Below the pieces are notes generated by a model. That model made no database searches. It worked only from the letters and a program-made list of their open reading frames with translations, and had not been told where the DNA came from. A stretch of 61,998 bases of DNA from Cyclobacteriaceae bacterium (GTDB lineage Bacteria; Bacteroidota; Bacteroidia; Cytophagales; Cyclobacteriaceae): NCBI GenBank assembly GCA_028278225.1, contig JANQEU010000097.1:1-61998 (forward strand), given 5' to 3'. A program made the position numbers and the translations under genes. Below are positions 33,915 through 44,402 of this stretch, piece after piece. How positions within the stretch are numbered: position 1 is the first letter of the stretch; each line of letters opens with the position of its first letter.

Positions 33915-36593
33915 TCACCTCTTTACCCAGATCATCAATCCTGCAGCCGGCAGGTCAATATCATATGAATTTCTACCTTTTAGTCTGTTCAGCGATTTCG
34001 GGCCTTTTACGCCATTAAGGTGATCTATTTCCTTGTTGGTGGCGATCAGTTGCCAACTTCCATCGGGTAAGGAAATATTCTCAAATGTAGCAGCAGTATT
34101 GCCGGCATTCAAGAGGACCAGCACCCTGTTATCCACTATGTAGCCTAACATGCTCAGATCTTCCGGTGTGATCCACTGGTAATAGTCATCGGCAACCGCT
34201 TCGCTCACCCGGAATACCTTCCCATACTCACTTTGCCGGAAGGCGTTCATCCCCTTCCAGAATGCCAGCATGTTTTTGTAATCATTGCTGTTTTCTGATG
34301 ATGGCGTTTGTCCAACCGTTTCCCAGATAAACTGATTGGCGATCCTATGATTATAGGTGTCGCGGTAGCCATGCATATACACCTTGTAACCTGCATTCGT
34401 TTCTTTCACCACCTCCCGGAGGGGGGCATGTGCTTTGCTGCGCATGATCTCCGATCCGCCATGGGTCACTATGGGTCCGAGTGTGGTGTACAGCAGGGTG
34501 ACAGCGATCTTATAGGCATCCTGGTCTACAGCAAAACGTCCATCGAAATTATTGGTCCCAAACTGGTCCGCCAACGCAAAATTGTCATGGATATCCAGGT
34601 AGCTGATCCCACTCAGCGGTGTTTTATCATCCGGAAATTTATTGGCCAGACCTTTCATCACATTCTCACGTTCTTCGAAGTTACCGCCGGGCCAACCTCG
34701 GTCTTTTTCCTTACTGTTCAACTCAAATACAGGTCCCTTAAATGCGTTTCTACTATCATCCTGAAAAAAAGTGATGGGAGAATCTTCCTTGTACCAGTCC
34801 CAATCCGGGTTGTTCTCAAAGTCAGGATCATTGGACCCGATCCAGGCCTCTCCATAGACGATCTTATCCGGTCCTAATGCTTCTTTCAGCGCGATCAGGG
34901 TTTGCTCATCAATCTGGCCGGCCAGGTCTATTCGAAATCCGTCAATCCCAAACTCATTGATATAGTGGAGGCACTGATCGATCAGCCATCTTTGTACCAT
35001 AGGACGATTTTCTGTTTTGACTTCATTGCCATATGCCCCGATATGATCGAAATCTTTGGTGCGGTAGTAATAAAGCTTGTCCAGAACATTGAAATGAAAG
35101 AACCATCCGTTTCCGTCCATATTTTCTGCCGTATGGTTTGGGACGATATCGATGATCACGGCAATATCTCTATCGTGAAACGCCTGAACAAGATCGCGGA
35201 ACTCGTCACGCTCTTCACCGGGTTCTTTGCCTTTTGATCTGTATTTGGATTCGACAGCCATGGCATGTGAAGTGCGATAACCCCATTGATAGTTCTCTTC
35301 GCTGACACCCTGGGATATCATATAGGGGTCATTTTGGAAGGACGCTTTCCAGTCATCATCCGGAAAATGGACATACTCCTGGACAGGCATCAGGTGGACA
35401 GTATTGATGCCCAGGTCAACCAAATAATCAAATCCGATTTTTTCTCCGCCTGTGTTCTCTAAGCCAGGTGTGATCATGGCCCGGAATGTTCCCTTCAGGT
35501 CTTCCGAAACCGGGAGCTGGTCCGTGAAGTCCTGCACGTGTACTTCGTAGGCGATGACGTCCTGCATTTTGGGAATGCCATTTTTAAGTGGAGTTGCCGG
35601 GGTAGTCCTCTCCCAGATCCTTGCTTTGCCCCAGGTGTTGTCACTCACCCTGGCATAAGGGTCAGTGATATGAACCGGGTTTGTTTCATAAAAGTGATTT
35701 CCCGGATCGGCCGGACCATGGACGGTGAAATCATAATAGATACCATGCAGGTTTTCGTCAATGGTTAATTCCCACACTCCATCCTCGTCCCGGATCATAT
35801 CCTCTGTCCTGAATGCTTCAGCATCGTCTCTCCCCCGGTAGAGGTATAGTTTTACCAGTGTTGCCCGCGGTGAAAATATTCGAATGGATGTCTTCCCGTT
35901 ATCAATGTTTGCCCCAAGTTCCATTGTAGAATAAGTCTCTCTGAACCATCCGTCATACGAACAGAAAGATCTTAATCCAAGCGAGGGAATTTCCAGGAAG
36001 TAAACCCTTCTCAAGTCCAATTTCAGGGCAGTTGTGACAATGATTTCTTTTGCCGTATTCGGCAACACCCCGGCAACCTCAATTTCATTACCGGCAGCGT
36101 CCGTCACTTTATAAGCGGATTTGCTGAGCGGCCGCTCGCCTGTAACAGAAGCCCATATTACCGTTGGTGACCTCAGCTCGGCTTTGAGTCCGGGTCTGAT
36201 CGCGTTTTGCATAAAGACAAGATTTCCCCCTCTTTCATTCGGTGCGCCTGAATGAGGATCGAGCCATTTTCCGTCATCAATCCTGAATTTGAATTCACTG
36301 TTGACCTCCAGGACACCGTAATCCGTATTATCGATTGACAACAACCAGAGCTCCCCGGTTTTTGCCAGTGTCCAGTCCGGGTCATTCATATTCTGGTCCC
36401 AATTGCGAAATTCTCCTGTCACAACCACTCTCTGGGGGGATACATCATAGAGTTGGGGGTCAAACAGGAATGTGACTTTGTCTCCGAACCTGGCATACCC
36501 CTGACTTTTTTGATCTCCCGTGAATGATTGCGCAGGAAGAGTTGAGGACATTGAAATAGCTAACAATAAGTGCAAGGCTTTCAGCATTTTCAT
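33915..36593 (-). CDS. pulA: Type I pullulanase, exported
   Basis: Hydrolyses alpha-1,6 branches of pullulan and amylopectin. The 892-residue protein has a signal peptide (MKMLKALHLLLAISMSS...), N-terminal immunoglobulin-like/CBM modules, and a GH13 catalytic barrel with the four conserved regions: DIVPNHTAEN, GFRIDLAGQ (nucleophile Asp), VYGEAWIG (acid/base Glu) and DIHDN (transition-state Asp after His). IAYEVHVQDFTD is the type I pullulanase YNWGYDP-like region. The ATG at 36593 is preferred over one at 36647 because it opens the signal peptide. No SusC/SusD pair is present in the window, so it is not part of a classic polysaccharide locus here. Confidence 0.93.
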   Translation of the reverse strand: MKMLKALHLLLAISMSSTLPAQSFTGDQKSQGYARFGDKVTFLFDPQLYDVSPQRVVVTGEFRNWDQNMNDPDWTLAKTGELWLLSIDNTDYGVLEVNSEFKFRIDDGKWLDPHSGAPNERGGNLVFMQNAIRPGLKAELRSPTVIWASVTGERPLSKSAYKVTDAAGNEIEVAGVLPNTAKEIIVTTALKLDLRRVYFLEIPSLGLRSFCSYDGWFRETYSTMELGANIDNGKTSIRIFSPRATLVKLYLYRGRDDAEAFRTEDMIRDEDGVWELTIDENLHGIYYDFTVHGPADPGNHFYETNPVHITDPYARVSDNTWGKARIWERTTPATPLKNGIPKMQDVIAYEVHVQDFTDQLPVSEDLKGTFRAMITPGLENTGGEKIGFDYLVDLGINTVHLMPVQEYVHFPDDDWKASFQNDPYMISQGVSEENYQWGYRTSHAMAVESKYRSKGKEPGEERDEFRDLVQAFHDRDIAVIIDIVPNHTAENMDGNGWFFHFNVLDKLYYYRTKDFDHIGAYGNEVKTENRPMVQRWLIDQCLHYINEFGIDGFRIDLAGQIDEQTLIALKEALGPDKIVYGEAWIGSNDPDFENNPDWDWYKEDSPITFFQDDSRNAFKGPVFELNSKEKDRGWPGGNFEERENVMKGLANKFPDDKTPLSGISYLDIHDNFALADQFGTNNFDGRFAVDQDAYKIAVTLLYTTLGPIVTHGGSEIMRSKAHAPLREVVKETNAGYKVYMHGYRDTYNHRIANQFIWETVGQTPSSENSNDYKNMLAFWKGMNAFRQSEYGKVFRVSEAVADDYYQWITPEDLSMLGYIVDNRVLVLLNAGNTAATFENISLPDGSWQLIATNKEIDHLNGVKGPKSLNRLKGRNSYDIDLPAAGLMIWVKR

Positions 36594-36659
36594 AGATTTT
36601 TGATAAATAAGTAAGTAGGTGCGCGGTGCTTCACCAAAGGGATTCACACCGGCAATTTG

Positions 36660-37031
36660 TCATATCTTCGAGTATGTGATTTCACTTTCCGACGACGCTG
36701 ATCTTAACTTAAAACTTGTAAGCATCGTCATTGTTCTGGCCCCCATCTTGAAAAAAGGATTGGTTGTTATCAACCAGATGTCATCAATTTTATCACTTAA
36801 TTCCAGAAGAGCATTCTTCCAGACCTTTGCGGCCAACGGACTGTACTTTTTCATCTCCAGGCAGTTCCAGATAATATTCACCCTTTCACCATCGGTGACA
36901 TTCGAACCAAATTCCTTTTTCCAGTTTGAGATAGCGCTTTTTGCCACCTCTTCCGTCAGATGGCCCTTAAACGAAAATCTCAGAAAGCGTTTGTCATTTT
37001 TCCTGTCCCAGGTTAACAATACATCATCCAT
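36660..37031 (-). CDS. Small cytoplasmic protein, STAS/SpoIIAA-like
   Basis: A 123-residue soluble protein. The pattern FLRFSFKGHLTEEVAKSAISNWKKEF, then INIIWNCLEMKKYSPLAAKVWKNALLELSDKIDDIWLITTNPFFKMGARTM, with alternating strands and helices, resembles single-domain STAS-like proteins that are common in Bacteroidota; the similarity is weak and by eye. No signal peptide. It lies divergent from the repeat-protein/chemoreceptor pair that follows, and behind pullulanase on the same strand. A role in signalling is possible but not shown. Confidence 0.6.
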   Translation of the reverse strand: MDDVLLTWDRKNDKRFLRFSFKGHLTEEVAKSAISNWKKEFGSNVTDGERVNIIWNCLEMKKYSPLAAKVWKNALLELSDKIDDIWLITTNPFFKMGARTMTMLTSFKLRSASSESEITYSKI

Positions 37032-37197
37032 GCAAAATGCAGTTGGGGAAGCCTTAATCTAGTTCATTTTCAATCTGGTTCCAAGAAATCCGGAATCATT
37101 ATAAATATGTCATCATTGAGACGGTTACTTAAAAAATCATTAGAAAATCAGGGATTTTCTAGGTTTCTGGTCTACCAAGGCCGTTTCACTAGTAGAT

Positions 37198-38097
37198 ATG
37201 AAAAAATCACTATGTCTGCTGGTTTTGGCCATGATCGATAGTCTGCCAACAATTGGTCAGCAGGAGATCAGACCATCACAGGTATTCAGGGAAGTAGACC
37301 TGATTGAGCAAAGGGTTTACCAACTGCTTGATCTCTTAGGTGAAGCACCCAGACCCGAAATAAATGTGGACATTAGCGATGTACAACCGCGGGAGGTCTA
37401 CAGCATGGCCAGGTTGCTGGCGGTTAAGGCCAATGCTATATGTCAGGCCCAAGGCAGTGAACGTGTGGAAATCCCACCAAATCCAACCGGCGCCATTACT
37501 TCCGAACATGTATTTAAGATGAGCTTGATAACTCAGGAAGCACTTTCCATGGTTCTTCGGAAGAACGGGATCAGGCCTGAAACGGATAAAAAGGAAGAGG
37601 ACCACACTAAACTGCCAACCGATGTATTTAAAAAGATTCTTGCGGTAAACAGGTTACTCAATCAGATCCTGCCTGCGGACATCACACCAAGTCATGTTTT
37701 TGTTCAGGTTTCCGAGTCCGTGAATTATGTGAACCTGTTCATTGATCAGTTCGGTTTGAAAAATTCCGGTCAGACCCCATTCGTCGATGGGTACTCCCCC
37801 TGGCAGGTAGCCAACCAGCTCCAAAAATGTTATAAACTCCTGGAAACCGTGGCCCTGGCGCATGATTATCAGCTCATGCATCTTGAAACGACAGCAGCTT
37901 CAAGAGATACCCGACCGGCGGACGTTTATGACTGGGCCACAATTCTGCTGTACCAGTTGGCATATATATATAACGTGACGGCGAGTGTTACGGAAATACC
38001 ACCGAAGGTCAATTTTGAAGAAGGTAAAACGCCCTCTCATGTTTATCAGAAAGCGAGGGAACTTGAGTCAAGTCTGAACTCGATGATTGGAAGATAA
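37198..38097 (+). CDS. Exported helical-repeat protein coupled to a chemoreceptor
   Basis: A 299-residue exported protein (signal peptide [21 protein letters not shown]). The mature chain is built from eight similar units, each opening with a Pro/Ser-x-x-Val-(Phe/Tyr) motif: RPSQVF (25), QPREVY (63), TSEHVF (101), LPTDVF (139), TPSHVF (163), SPWQVA (200), RPADVY (239) and TPSHVY (278), followed by an amphipathic helix with conserved hydrophobics. Spacing is 37-39 residues except for one 24-residue interval. No known family is recognised. The stop is one base before the start of the chemoreceptor gene, which implies a joint function, perhaps as its periplasmic ligand-binding partner. Confidence 0.78.
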   Translation: MKKSLCLLVLAMIDSLPTIGQQEIRPSQVFREVDLIEQRVYQLLDLLGEAPRPEINVDISDVQPREVYSMARLLAVKANAICQAQGSERVEIPPNPTGAITSEHVFKMSLITQEALSMVLRKNGIRPETDKKEEDHTKLPTDVFKKILAVNRLLNQILPADITPSHVFVQVSESVNYVNLFIDQFGLKNSGQTPFVDGYSPWQVANQLQKCYKLLETVALAHDYQLMHLETTAASRDTRPADVYDWATILLYQLAYIYNVTASVTEIPPKVNFEEGKTPSHVYQKARELESSLNSMIGR

Positions 38098-38098
38098 A

Positions 38099-40348
38099 AT
38101 GGACATAAATGTCGTGAAAATGAAATCAAATGATGTTAAACAAGGATTTATAAAGCGTATAAGCTTCCGGTTTGGTGACCTCAGGATCAGCTATAAAATA
38201 GGTTCACTGGTGGCAATAATGGTATTGCTGTCGTTGATCTCATTCCTTGTAGTGAGAAATTTCCAGTCGTTGCTTACAGCAGACAACAACAAAATTGAAA
38301 TTGCCAGCAGGCAGCAGATGTTATCCCAAAGAATAGCTGTGCTCTCCGAGATGGTTGTGGCAAATGTGGAAAGTACAAGGGCGGAATTAATAGAGGCCGT
38401 AACCATTTATGAAAAGTCGTTCACATCGCTGATCAATGGGGGCAGTGTGCCCGGCCACGACGAAATGATCCTGGACAGTACGAACAAATCCTTACTCAAT
38501 GGTACGCATGAGGAAGTTGGAAAGATATGGTTATCCTACAGTGAAAATGCGTTGCAGGTTGCCAATCTCCCGCTTCTGGCTAATCGCGAGGTCGAAACGG
38601 CATATGGCAAAGAGCAGGTTATTGGTAAAAATCCAGCGGTACGCGAGGCCATTGAATTGGTCAGATCAAAAGCGCCGGAGATCAATGAAGCAGAAGGCAG
38701 GATGATACTCGCCTTCAATGCCATTTCCGGATCCAATCAGCTGCTGATGCGCAACATGATTGTTGCAATCTTTATCTTCAATCTGGTTGTGGCCGCACTG
38801 GTACTTTGGATTGCCCAACGCCATATTTCGAAACCGATAAAGGAGATCGCCAGTGCTATGGATATAGTGTCTACCGGTGATTTGAATGTAAAATTACCAC
38901 ATGAAACCGGGGACGAAACAGGCAAGCTCAGCAGGGCGGCAAGATCTGTGATCCGGAACCTGGAGGCGGGTGTGCAGTTTGCCACAGGTATTGGTGAAGG
39001 AGACCTCGAAGTTCAGTACAAAGTAGCCGGCAAAAACGATAAGCTGGGTTATTCCCTTATAAAGATGCGGGACAACCTGATCACCACCATTAGAGAAACC
39101 AATCAGGTCGTTGTCCAGGCTGGTGAAAGAGGTGAGTTGAGTTCCAGGATAAATACGGACAAAAAAGAAGGCGTTTGGAAAGAACTGGGTGATTCCATCA
39201 ACAATCTGCTGACATCAGTGAGCACGCCGATACTTGCCGTAAATAAAATTGTTAACGCCATGTCGGAAGGAGACCTTACACTTCGCTTTACTGATGACTC
39301 ACAGGGGGACATTTTGAAATTATCAAACAGCCTGAATCAGGCGCTCGAAAAACTGAACGAATTGCTGCACCAAATAGTGGATAATGCCAGTATCGTCGAT
39401 GAGTCATCCATTGAAATGCTGGGAGCAAGTGAGGAGATGAATGTAAATACCGGAGAGATTGCTTCCGCAATTGCCCAGATGAGTTCCGGGGCACAAAATC
39501 AGGTTACGAAAGTTGACGAATCATCATCTCTGGTTGAGGGGATACTGCAGTTTTCCGGGGAAATGGGAGGGAAAGCGGAAACCATCAATGAAGCAGCTAA
39601 AACCGGAGTTAAAAATAGCGAGAAGGGAGCTGGCATGATGAAAAAGGTCGTGGACAGCATGAATGAGATCTCTGATTATTCCATCAAGACCAATGAGTCA
39701 ATGAAGGTATTGAGTGAGCGGTCGGACCAGATCTCGCGGGTTTTGGGTGTGATCACCGACATCGCGTCTCAAACCAACCTGCTGGCATTGAATGCTGCCA
39801 TTGAAGCCGCCCAGGCGGGAGAAGCCGGCAGGGGATTTGCAGTGGTTGCGGAAGAGATCAGAAAATTAGCTGAAGACTCCAGGGCTTCTGCGCGGGAGAT
39901 TGAAAAGCTAATAGAGGACGTTCAAAACGACACCCGGGAGGCTGCAAATGTCATTAAGACTATGACCAACAGTGTAAAAGCCGGTGAAAGTGCATCCTCC
40001 GAGGCATCTGAGGTATTTGAAGAGATCTCCGCTTCATCGAAAGCCACTTTACAACTTTCCGAGGACATATTAAATGCGTCGGAAGTACAGGTGAAAAATA
40101 TAAACCAGGTGGTTTCGATTACGGAGGCCATTGTAATAATTGCAGAGCAGACAGCAGCCGGAACAGAAGAAGTTGCAACATCCTCATCGGAGTTATCTGC
40201 CGGGATGGTGAACTATACCCGAAAATCCAAACGACTTGCCGAAGTTGCCACCGTATTGAAAAATGGTATTGGCAGATTCACTCTTTCTGATGGAGTGAAT
40301 TCCGAGATTACCAGGCTGATGGGCCACCCGATTCAGAAGACCGGATGA
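38099..40348 (+). CDS. Methyl-accepting chemotaxis protein with PilJ-like sensor
   Basis: A 749-residue receptor. TM1 is about residues 34-52 ([18 protein letters not shown]). The periplasmic region starts with [18 protein letters not shown], the motif of PilJ/NarX-type N-terminal sensor domains. TM2 ([20 protein letters not shown]) is followed by HAMP-like units. The cytoplasmic hairpin is intact, with the tip [41 protein letters not shown] 38099 is chosen over the TTG at 38087 because it follows the upstream stop by one base. No che genes are nearby; in a gliding bacterium the output could be motility or another Che-like pathway. Confidence 0.92.
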   Translation: MDINVVKMKSNDVKQGFIKRISFRFGDLRISYKIGSLVAIMVLLSLISFLVVRNFQSLLTADNNKIEIASRQQMLSQRIAVLSEMVVANVESTRAELIEAVTIYEKSFTSLINGGSVPGHDEMILDSTNKSLLNGTHEEVGKIWLSYSENALQVANLPLLANREVETAYGKEQVIGKNPAVREAIELVRSKAPEINEAEGRMILAFNAISGSNQLLMRNMIVAIFIFNLVVAALVLWIAQRHISKPIKEIASAMDIVSTGDLNVKLPHETGDETGKLSRAARSVIRNLEAGVQFATGIGEGDLEVQYKVAGKNDKLGYSLIKMRDNLITTIRETNQVVVQAGERGELSSRINTDKKEGVWKELGDSINNLLTSVSTPILAVNKIVNAMSEGDLTLRFTDDSQGDILKLSNSLNQALEKLNELLHQIVDNASIVDESSIEMLGASEEMNVNTGEIASAIAQMSSGAQNQVTKVDESSSLVEGILQFSGEMGGKAETINEAAKTGVKNSEKGAGMMKKVVDSMNEISDYSIKTNESMKVLSERSDQISRVLGVITDIASQTNLLALNAAIEAAQAGEAGRGFAVVAEEIRKLAEDSRASAREIEKLIEDVQNDTREAANVIKTMTNSVKAGESASSEASEVFEEISASSKATLQLSEDILNASEVQVKNINQVVSITEAIVIIAEQTAAGTEEVATSSSELSAGMVNYTRKSKRLAEVATVLKNGIGRFTLSDGVNSEITRLMGHPIQKTG

Positions 40349-40402
40349 TTTTTTCAGATCCGTTTTCATCGTTTTGATCTGGAACTATCATCGAATAAAA
40401 AC

Positions 40403-40458
40403 TGTCCGATTTTGATCAAAATGTACGTTTTCAGTACATACGGACACTTTTTCGGACA
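40403..40458. other. Nested inverted and direct repeats between MCP and the next gene
   Basis: TGTCCG (40403-40408) pairs with CGGACA at 40441-40446, and CGGACA is repeated at 40453-40458. Inside are the perfect palindrome TTTTGATCAAAA (40410-40421) and TGTAC/GTACA arms. The two CGGACA copies are followed by T-runs. It could be a regulator-binding region or a complex terminator of the chemoreceptor gene. The rest of this ~290-bp gap shows nothing recognisable. Confidence 0.55.
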
Positions 40459-40638
40459 TTTTTAAAGAATTAAGAATTCACCTTTTTGACTACTTGACAC
40501 ACCGGATATCCCGATTCAGGGGGATGATTGTCTGATTCAGTTCCTTTAGACCGATAACGTCAGCGATATGCGGCAGAACCCCGTTGATATAATTACTCAA
40601 AATTAAAATTGGTCAAAACACTTAAAACAAGAGGAACT

Positions 40639-41379
40639 ATGAAAATTATTACTGCATTAATGCTAACGCTATGCTGTGTGCTTGTCTCATTTGCTCAGGC
40701 ACCGGCAGAAAAAGACAAGTCTGTTGTGATGGTGGTCAACCAGAACGCAATAGACGAAAACCGATATGAAGGAATAGAAAAAACCCCTTATCTGTTCCAG
40801 GAATTTGCCAAAGCAAAAGCCTACAACAAAGGAAAGAACGAAACGGAGGAATACGTTATCAATTACAATGGAAACTCCAAAGAATTTGAGTTTATTTTCA
40901 ATGATATCAAAAGTGAGATGGACGCCGCTTATTACGATGTGATCGAAGTTGAGAACTCCATTCCAAGCAAACATTACAAAGACAAATACACTTCCGGGAA
41001 AGTCACTTTTGTAAAAGGAATTGATCCCAGTGATCCGAGAAGATTGGATATGCTGGTATACTCTGATGAAACTATCGTCATATTTAAGAAGTTCAGCGCA
41101 AAAAAATTCAAAAGGACAATGTCCAGCGGCGAAAAGGTCGAAGCTTTTGTTCCAAAGTTTGATTACTTCATGATCAAAGACGGAAAGAAATCTTTGTTCA
41201 GGATGAGTAAGAAGAACATACTAGCTACCCTGGATAATGCTGAAGTCGAGAAATTTGCGAAAAAGAACAAGCTCAAGTTAGATTCCGAAAGCGACTTGAA
41301 AGAGGTGCTTGCGTATTATAACAAGGTCACGCTTGGTGACAAACCGTCTTCGGATGCTGTAGCTGCGAATAAGAACTAA
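40639..41379 (+). CDS. Exported protein of unknown function
   Basis: A 246-residue protein with signal peptide MKIITALMLTLCCVLVSFAQ. The mature part is highly charged and lysine-rich (SAKKFKRTMSSGEKVEAFVPKFDYF, MSKKNILATLDNAEVEKFAKKNKLKL), with a helical C-terminus and a short low-complexity tail. The ATG at 40639 starts directly at the signal peptide; the frame is open to 40609. No family is recognised. It is probably monocistronic, being followed by a terminator 27 bp after the stop. Confidence 0.75.
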   Translation: MKIITALMLTLCCVLVSFAQAPAEKDKSVVMVVNQNAIDENRYEGIEKTPYLFQEFAKAKAYNKGKNETEEYVINYNGNSKEFEFIFNDIKSEMDAAYYDVIEVENSIPSKHYKDKYTSGKVTFVKGIDPSDPRRLDMLVYSDETIVIFKKFSAKKFKRTMSSGEKVEAFVPKFDYFMIKDGKKSLFRMSKKNILATLDNAEVEKFAKKNKLKLDSESDLKEVLAYYNKVTLGDKPSSDAVAANKN

Positions 41380-41405
41380 AGGTAAATTCCTCTTCAATAA
41401 ATAAT

Positions 41406-41440
41406 AAGGTGTCTGCCAGTCTTGGTGGATGCCTTTTTTT
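41406..41440 (+). terminator. Rho-independent terminator
   Basis: AAGGTGTCTGCCA pairs with TGGTGGATGCCTT through a stem with several G-U pairs, followed by a run of seven T. It lies 27 bp after the stop at 41379. Confidence 0.65.
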
Positions 41441-41548
41441 ATTTGTGGAACGAGGTACAAACTAGTGAATTTTCAAAGCCAACATCCAAATCGCATAAAT
41501 TCTCTCCATTTTCCGGAGTTTGAATTTGATGATGCCGCGGAAGAGGCC

Positions 41549-41944
41549 TCAGCTCAGAGATTTATCGATCCCCTTTTTCTTTTTGTAGTAGCCCACGATA
41601 AATAAGGCGCCAACAACAATAAACGGGACGGTTATAAACGCGATGATGCCCAGACTCATCATGACCGATTGGTTCATTTGGTAATTCTGCCTGAAAACAA
41701 GGGGAGTCATAACCCACCCGGCAACTATGAAAATGATCCCCCCGGCCAATTCCCGTTTCCATGCAATGATCAGAAAGATCAAAAGTATGAATGATGGGGT
41801 CAGGTGCATAAGAAAACCTCCTATTTGCTTCCACACGGTGGTTTCATGCGAAAATGCATCAGTGGCAAAAAGACTGATAAACAGGATGGCAAGGATGCAG
41901 ATAACACGTGGCAGCCAATATAAGATTTCGGTGGACTTTTTCAT
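41549..41944 (-). CDS. Four-helix membrane protein of unknown function
   Basis: A 131-residue integral membrane protein with four hydrophobic segments (VICILAILFISLFATDAF, LTPSFILLIFLIIAW, GGIIFIVAGWVMTPLVF, LGIIAFITVPFIVVGALFIVGYY) and a basic C-terminal tail (KKKKG). The pattern resembles small DUF-type membrane proteins found in Flavobacteria and Cytophagia. Nothing points to a function. It is a single gene. Confidence 0.7.
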   Translation of the reverse strand: MKKSTEILYWLPRVICILAILFISLFATDAFSHETTVWKQIGGFLMHLTPSFILLIFLIIAWKRELAGGIIFIVAGWVMTPLVFRQNYQMNQSVMMSLGIIAFITVPFIVVGALFIVGYYKKKKGIDKSLS

Positions 41945-42221
41945 TTTCCCGGATCTGATGTTTTCTGCAAGTCAGGTTTTAGCTCAATGAGGTAACCACC
42001 GGATTTTACGATTACCATATTTTGTTACGTCGCAATTTGAGGTCATCTGAAGATAGGAAAACTCTTCAAAGCCTGCAAACCGTGCAGCTAAAAGAATGGT
42101 TATCGGTCAATATTCCCTCCGATTCACTACTGGTTGTAAACTATTTTTAACCATTTGGGCATTGCTGTTGCTATGCTATTTCATATTTTATATCTTTTAA
42201 GGATTAAGTTTAACTACTAAA

Positions 42222-44402
42222 TTGACTGAACTACCTCCATCTACCGGCTTTAAGGGTATCCTCCATCATTGGAAAGAGGATCTCGCCGCCGCTGTAAGCG
42301 TAGCCCTGGTTGCCCTTCCGCTGGCTTTGGGTATCGCTTTAGCTTCGGGTGCACCACTTATGTCGGGCATTCTTGCGGCGATTATTGGCGGAGTGGTAAC
42401 CACCTTTTTCAGGGGATCGTATGTAGCCATTAATGGACCGGCAGCCGGGCTTATTGTGGTTGTGCTCACGGGTGTAGAATCACTTGCTGACGAAAATGGT
42501 TCCGGTTTTCCCTATGTCCTTGCAGCAATTGTGGTAGCAGGCATGATACAGGCAGTGCTGGGCATAATGAAAATGGGTAAACTCGGTGATCTTTTCCCTG
42601 CATCAGTGGTCAATGGCATGCTGGCGACCATCGGGATCACTATTTTCATCAAGCAATTTCATGTTGCCCTTGGAGTGAATTCCAAAGGCGGATCTGTGCT
42701 TCAGTCACTTACCGAAATACCAGAAAGCATTTTGGACTTAAATCTCGTGGTGACCATCATTTCACTTGTAAGTCTTTTAATCCTGATCTTTCACTCGCAC
42801 ATAAGGAACAAGTTTCTCAAAAGCATTCCGGCGCCTCTGCTGGTATTGCTGTTTTCCATTCCCTTTGTGTTTATTGTCAATTTTTTTGGCGATGAGAATA
42901 TGCTGGTTCTCGGTAAACCACTGTACGTGGGAGCTGAATACCTGGTCGACATACCTGATGACCTTTCGGATAGCATAATATTCCCGAATTTCTCAAAGAT
43001 CCTCCTTCCTGAATTCTGGCTGGTTGTTTTGTCATTGACACTTGTTGCCTCAATAGAGACGCTGATAAGTACCAAAGCTGTGGATAAACTGGATCACTAC
43101 AAACGACGAACGAATTTGAATAAGGACCTGTTTGCGGTGGGTCTGAGCACGGCCGTTTCAGGTTTCCTGGGTGGCTTGCCGATTATTACAGTGATTGTCA
43201 GGAGCTCTGTAAATGTCAATCACAATGCCAAAACAAAATGGAGTAACTTCTATCATGGGATTTTACTCCTGGTATTTGTATTCCTGTTCCCATTCATTGT
43301 CAAAGAAATACCTCTTGCAAGTCTTGCCGCGATCCTGGTCTACACTGGCTATAAACTAGCCTCACCGAAAGTATTTCAATCCGCCTTGCTTAAAGGATGG
43401 GAACAACTATTGATTCTTATAGTAACGCTTGTTGCTTCTTTGTGGCTGAATCTTCTGTGGGGCATCATTATAGGCATAGTGACCACTTTACTTATTCACT
43501 GGGTGACGTCCCAGCTCAATCTTGGCACTTTTTTCCGGCATCTGATCCATACCGAGATAAATGTAGTAGAAGAATCCAAGGAAGTTGTTCACGTAGAGAT
43601 CAAAGGGATTGCCAATTTTGCCATTCTCTTAAAGCTGATAAATACCCTGACTGGTATTGGTAGTGAAAAACATTTTATAGTGAATTTCAGCAGGACAAAA
43701 CTTGTTGATAGCACGGTTCTGGATTTCATTCACGAACACAGAGAAAAATACTTCACCCAAACTGACTTTGAGTTTGTTGGTCTGGATGTGCACCGGACAT
43801 CCTCACCACATCCCCTGGCGCTGCATATCCTGGAAAAACCCATGCAAAAAAGGCTGACCGGGAGGCAAAATGAAATATATCACATTGCGCAGGAGAAGAA
43901 TTACCGGTTTGTACCTGAAATCAACTGGGATGTCCGGCATTTTGAGAAATATAATTTCTTCGAATTCCATCTTATCGAGTACCATAGAAATAGGCTAATA
44001 GGAAAGTTCGACAATATTCAATGGGAAATTTCCGATCTAACGTATAACGACGGAATTTTGATGGCAAGCGAGGAACATCATATAACCATCATGGTACTTT
44101 ATCTGCCGAAGGAAATAACACCTTTTTCAATTACAAAAGAAAATGTCCGTCAGTTGAAATCCATGATCCGGAAATCTCAGGATGATGACGATTCGTCCAC
44201 AAAAAATGATCTGAGCGAGTTTCTGGCTAAGAATGCTTCATACTATGTTGAGGGGGTGGACAATGAAATTCTGATATACAGAAAAGAAAGACTTCTCAGC
44301 ACAAAGGAGATAAGAGCACTCCACGACTATACTGCAGCGTTTACAAAGTTTGTATCAGGTGGGGATGTCGATGAATCTGACTTCAGGAACTATTTGAATT
44401 AA
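42222..44402 (+). CDS. SulP family anion transporter with STAS and extra C-terminal domain
   Basis: A 726-residue protein. The SulP membrane domain occupies about the first 430 residues: KEDLAAAVSVALVALPLALGIALASGAPLMSGILAAIIGGVV and SYVAINGPAAGLIVVV are signature segments. An STAS-like domain follows (HVEIKGIANFAILLKLINTLTG ... VNFSRTKLVDSTVLDFI). Members transport sulfate, bicarbonate or other anions with Na+ or H+. The last ~200 residues (from about FVPEINWDVRHFEKYNFFEF) are not part of standard SulP proteins and look like an added soluble domain. The start is TTG 42222; no ATG is available before the first TM. Confidence 0.88.
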   Translation: MTELPPSTGFKGILHHWKEDLAAAVSVALVALPLALGIALASGAPLMSGILAAIIGGVVTTFFRGSYVAINGPAAGLIVVVLTGVESLADENGSGFPYVLAAIVVAGMIQAVLGIMKMGKLGDLFPASVVNGMLATIGITIFIKQFHVALGVNSKGGSVLQSLTEIPESILDLNLVVTIISLVSLLILIFHSHIRNKFLKSIPAPLLVLLFSIPFVFIVNFFGDENMLVLGKPLYVGAEYLVDIPDDLSDSIIFPNFSKILLPEFWLVVLSLTLVASIETLISTKAVDKLDHYKRRTNLNKDLFAVGLSTAVSGFLGGLPIITVIVRSSVNVNHNAKTKWSNFYHGILLLVFVFLFPFIVKEIPLASLAAILVYTGYKLASPKVFQSALLKGWEQLLILIVTLVASLWLNLLWGIIIGIVTTLLIHWVTSQLNLGTFFRHLIHTEINVVEESKEVVHVEIKGIANFAILLKLINTLTGIGSEKHFIVNFSRTKLVDSTVLDFIHEHREKYFTQTDFEFVGLDVHRTSSPHPLALHILEKPMQKRLTGRQNEIYHIAQEKNYRFVPEINWDVRHFEKYNFFEFHLIEYHRNRLIGKFDNIQWEISDLTYNDGILMASEEHHITIMVLYLPKEITPFSITKENVRQLKSMIRKSQDDDDSSTKNDLSEFLAKNASYYVEGVDNEILIYRKERLLSTKEIRALHDYTAAFTKFVSGGDVDESDFRNYLN

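Noticed and set aside
34308-35237. Long plus-strand frames opposite the pullulanase gene
   Set aside because: They are antisense shadows of a strongly conserved GH13 enzyme with intact catalytic motifs.
38087-38099. TTG start at 38087 for the chemoreceptor, overlapping the upstream gene
   Set aside because: An ATG at 38099, one base after the upstream stop, gives a cleaner start; the TTG would only add four residues.
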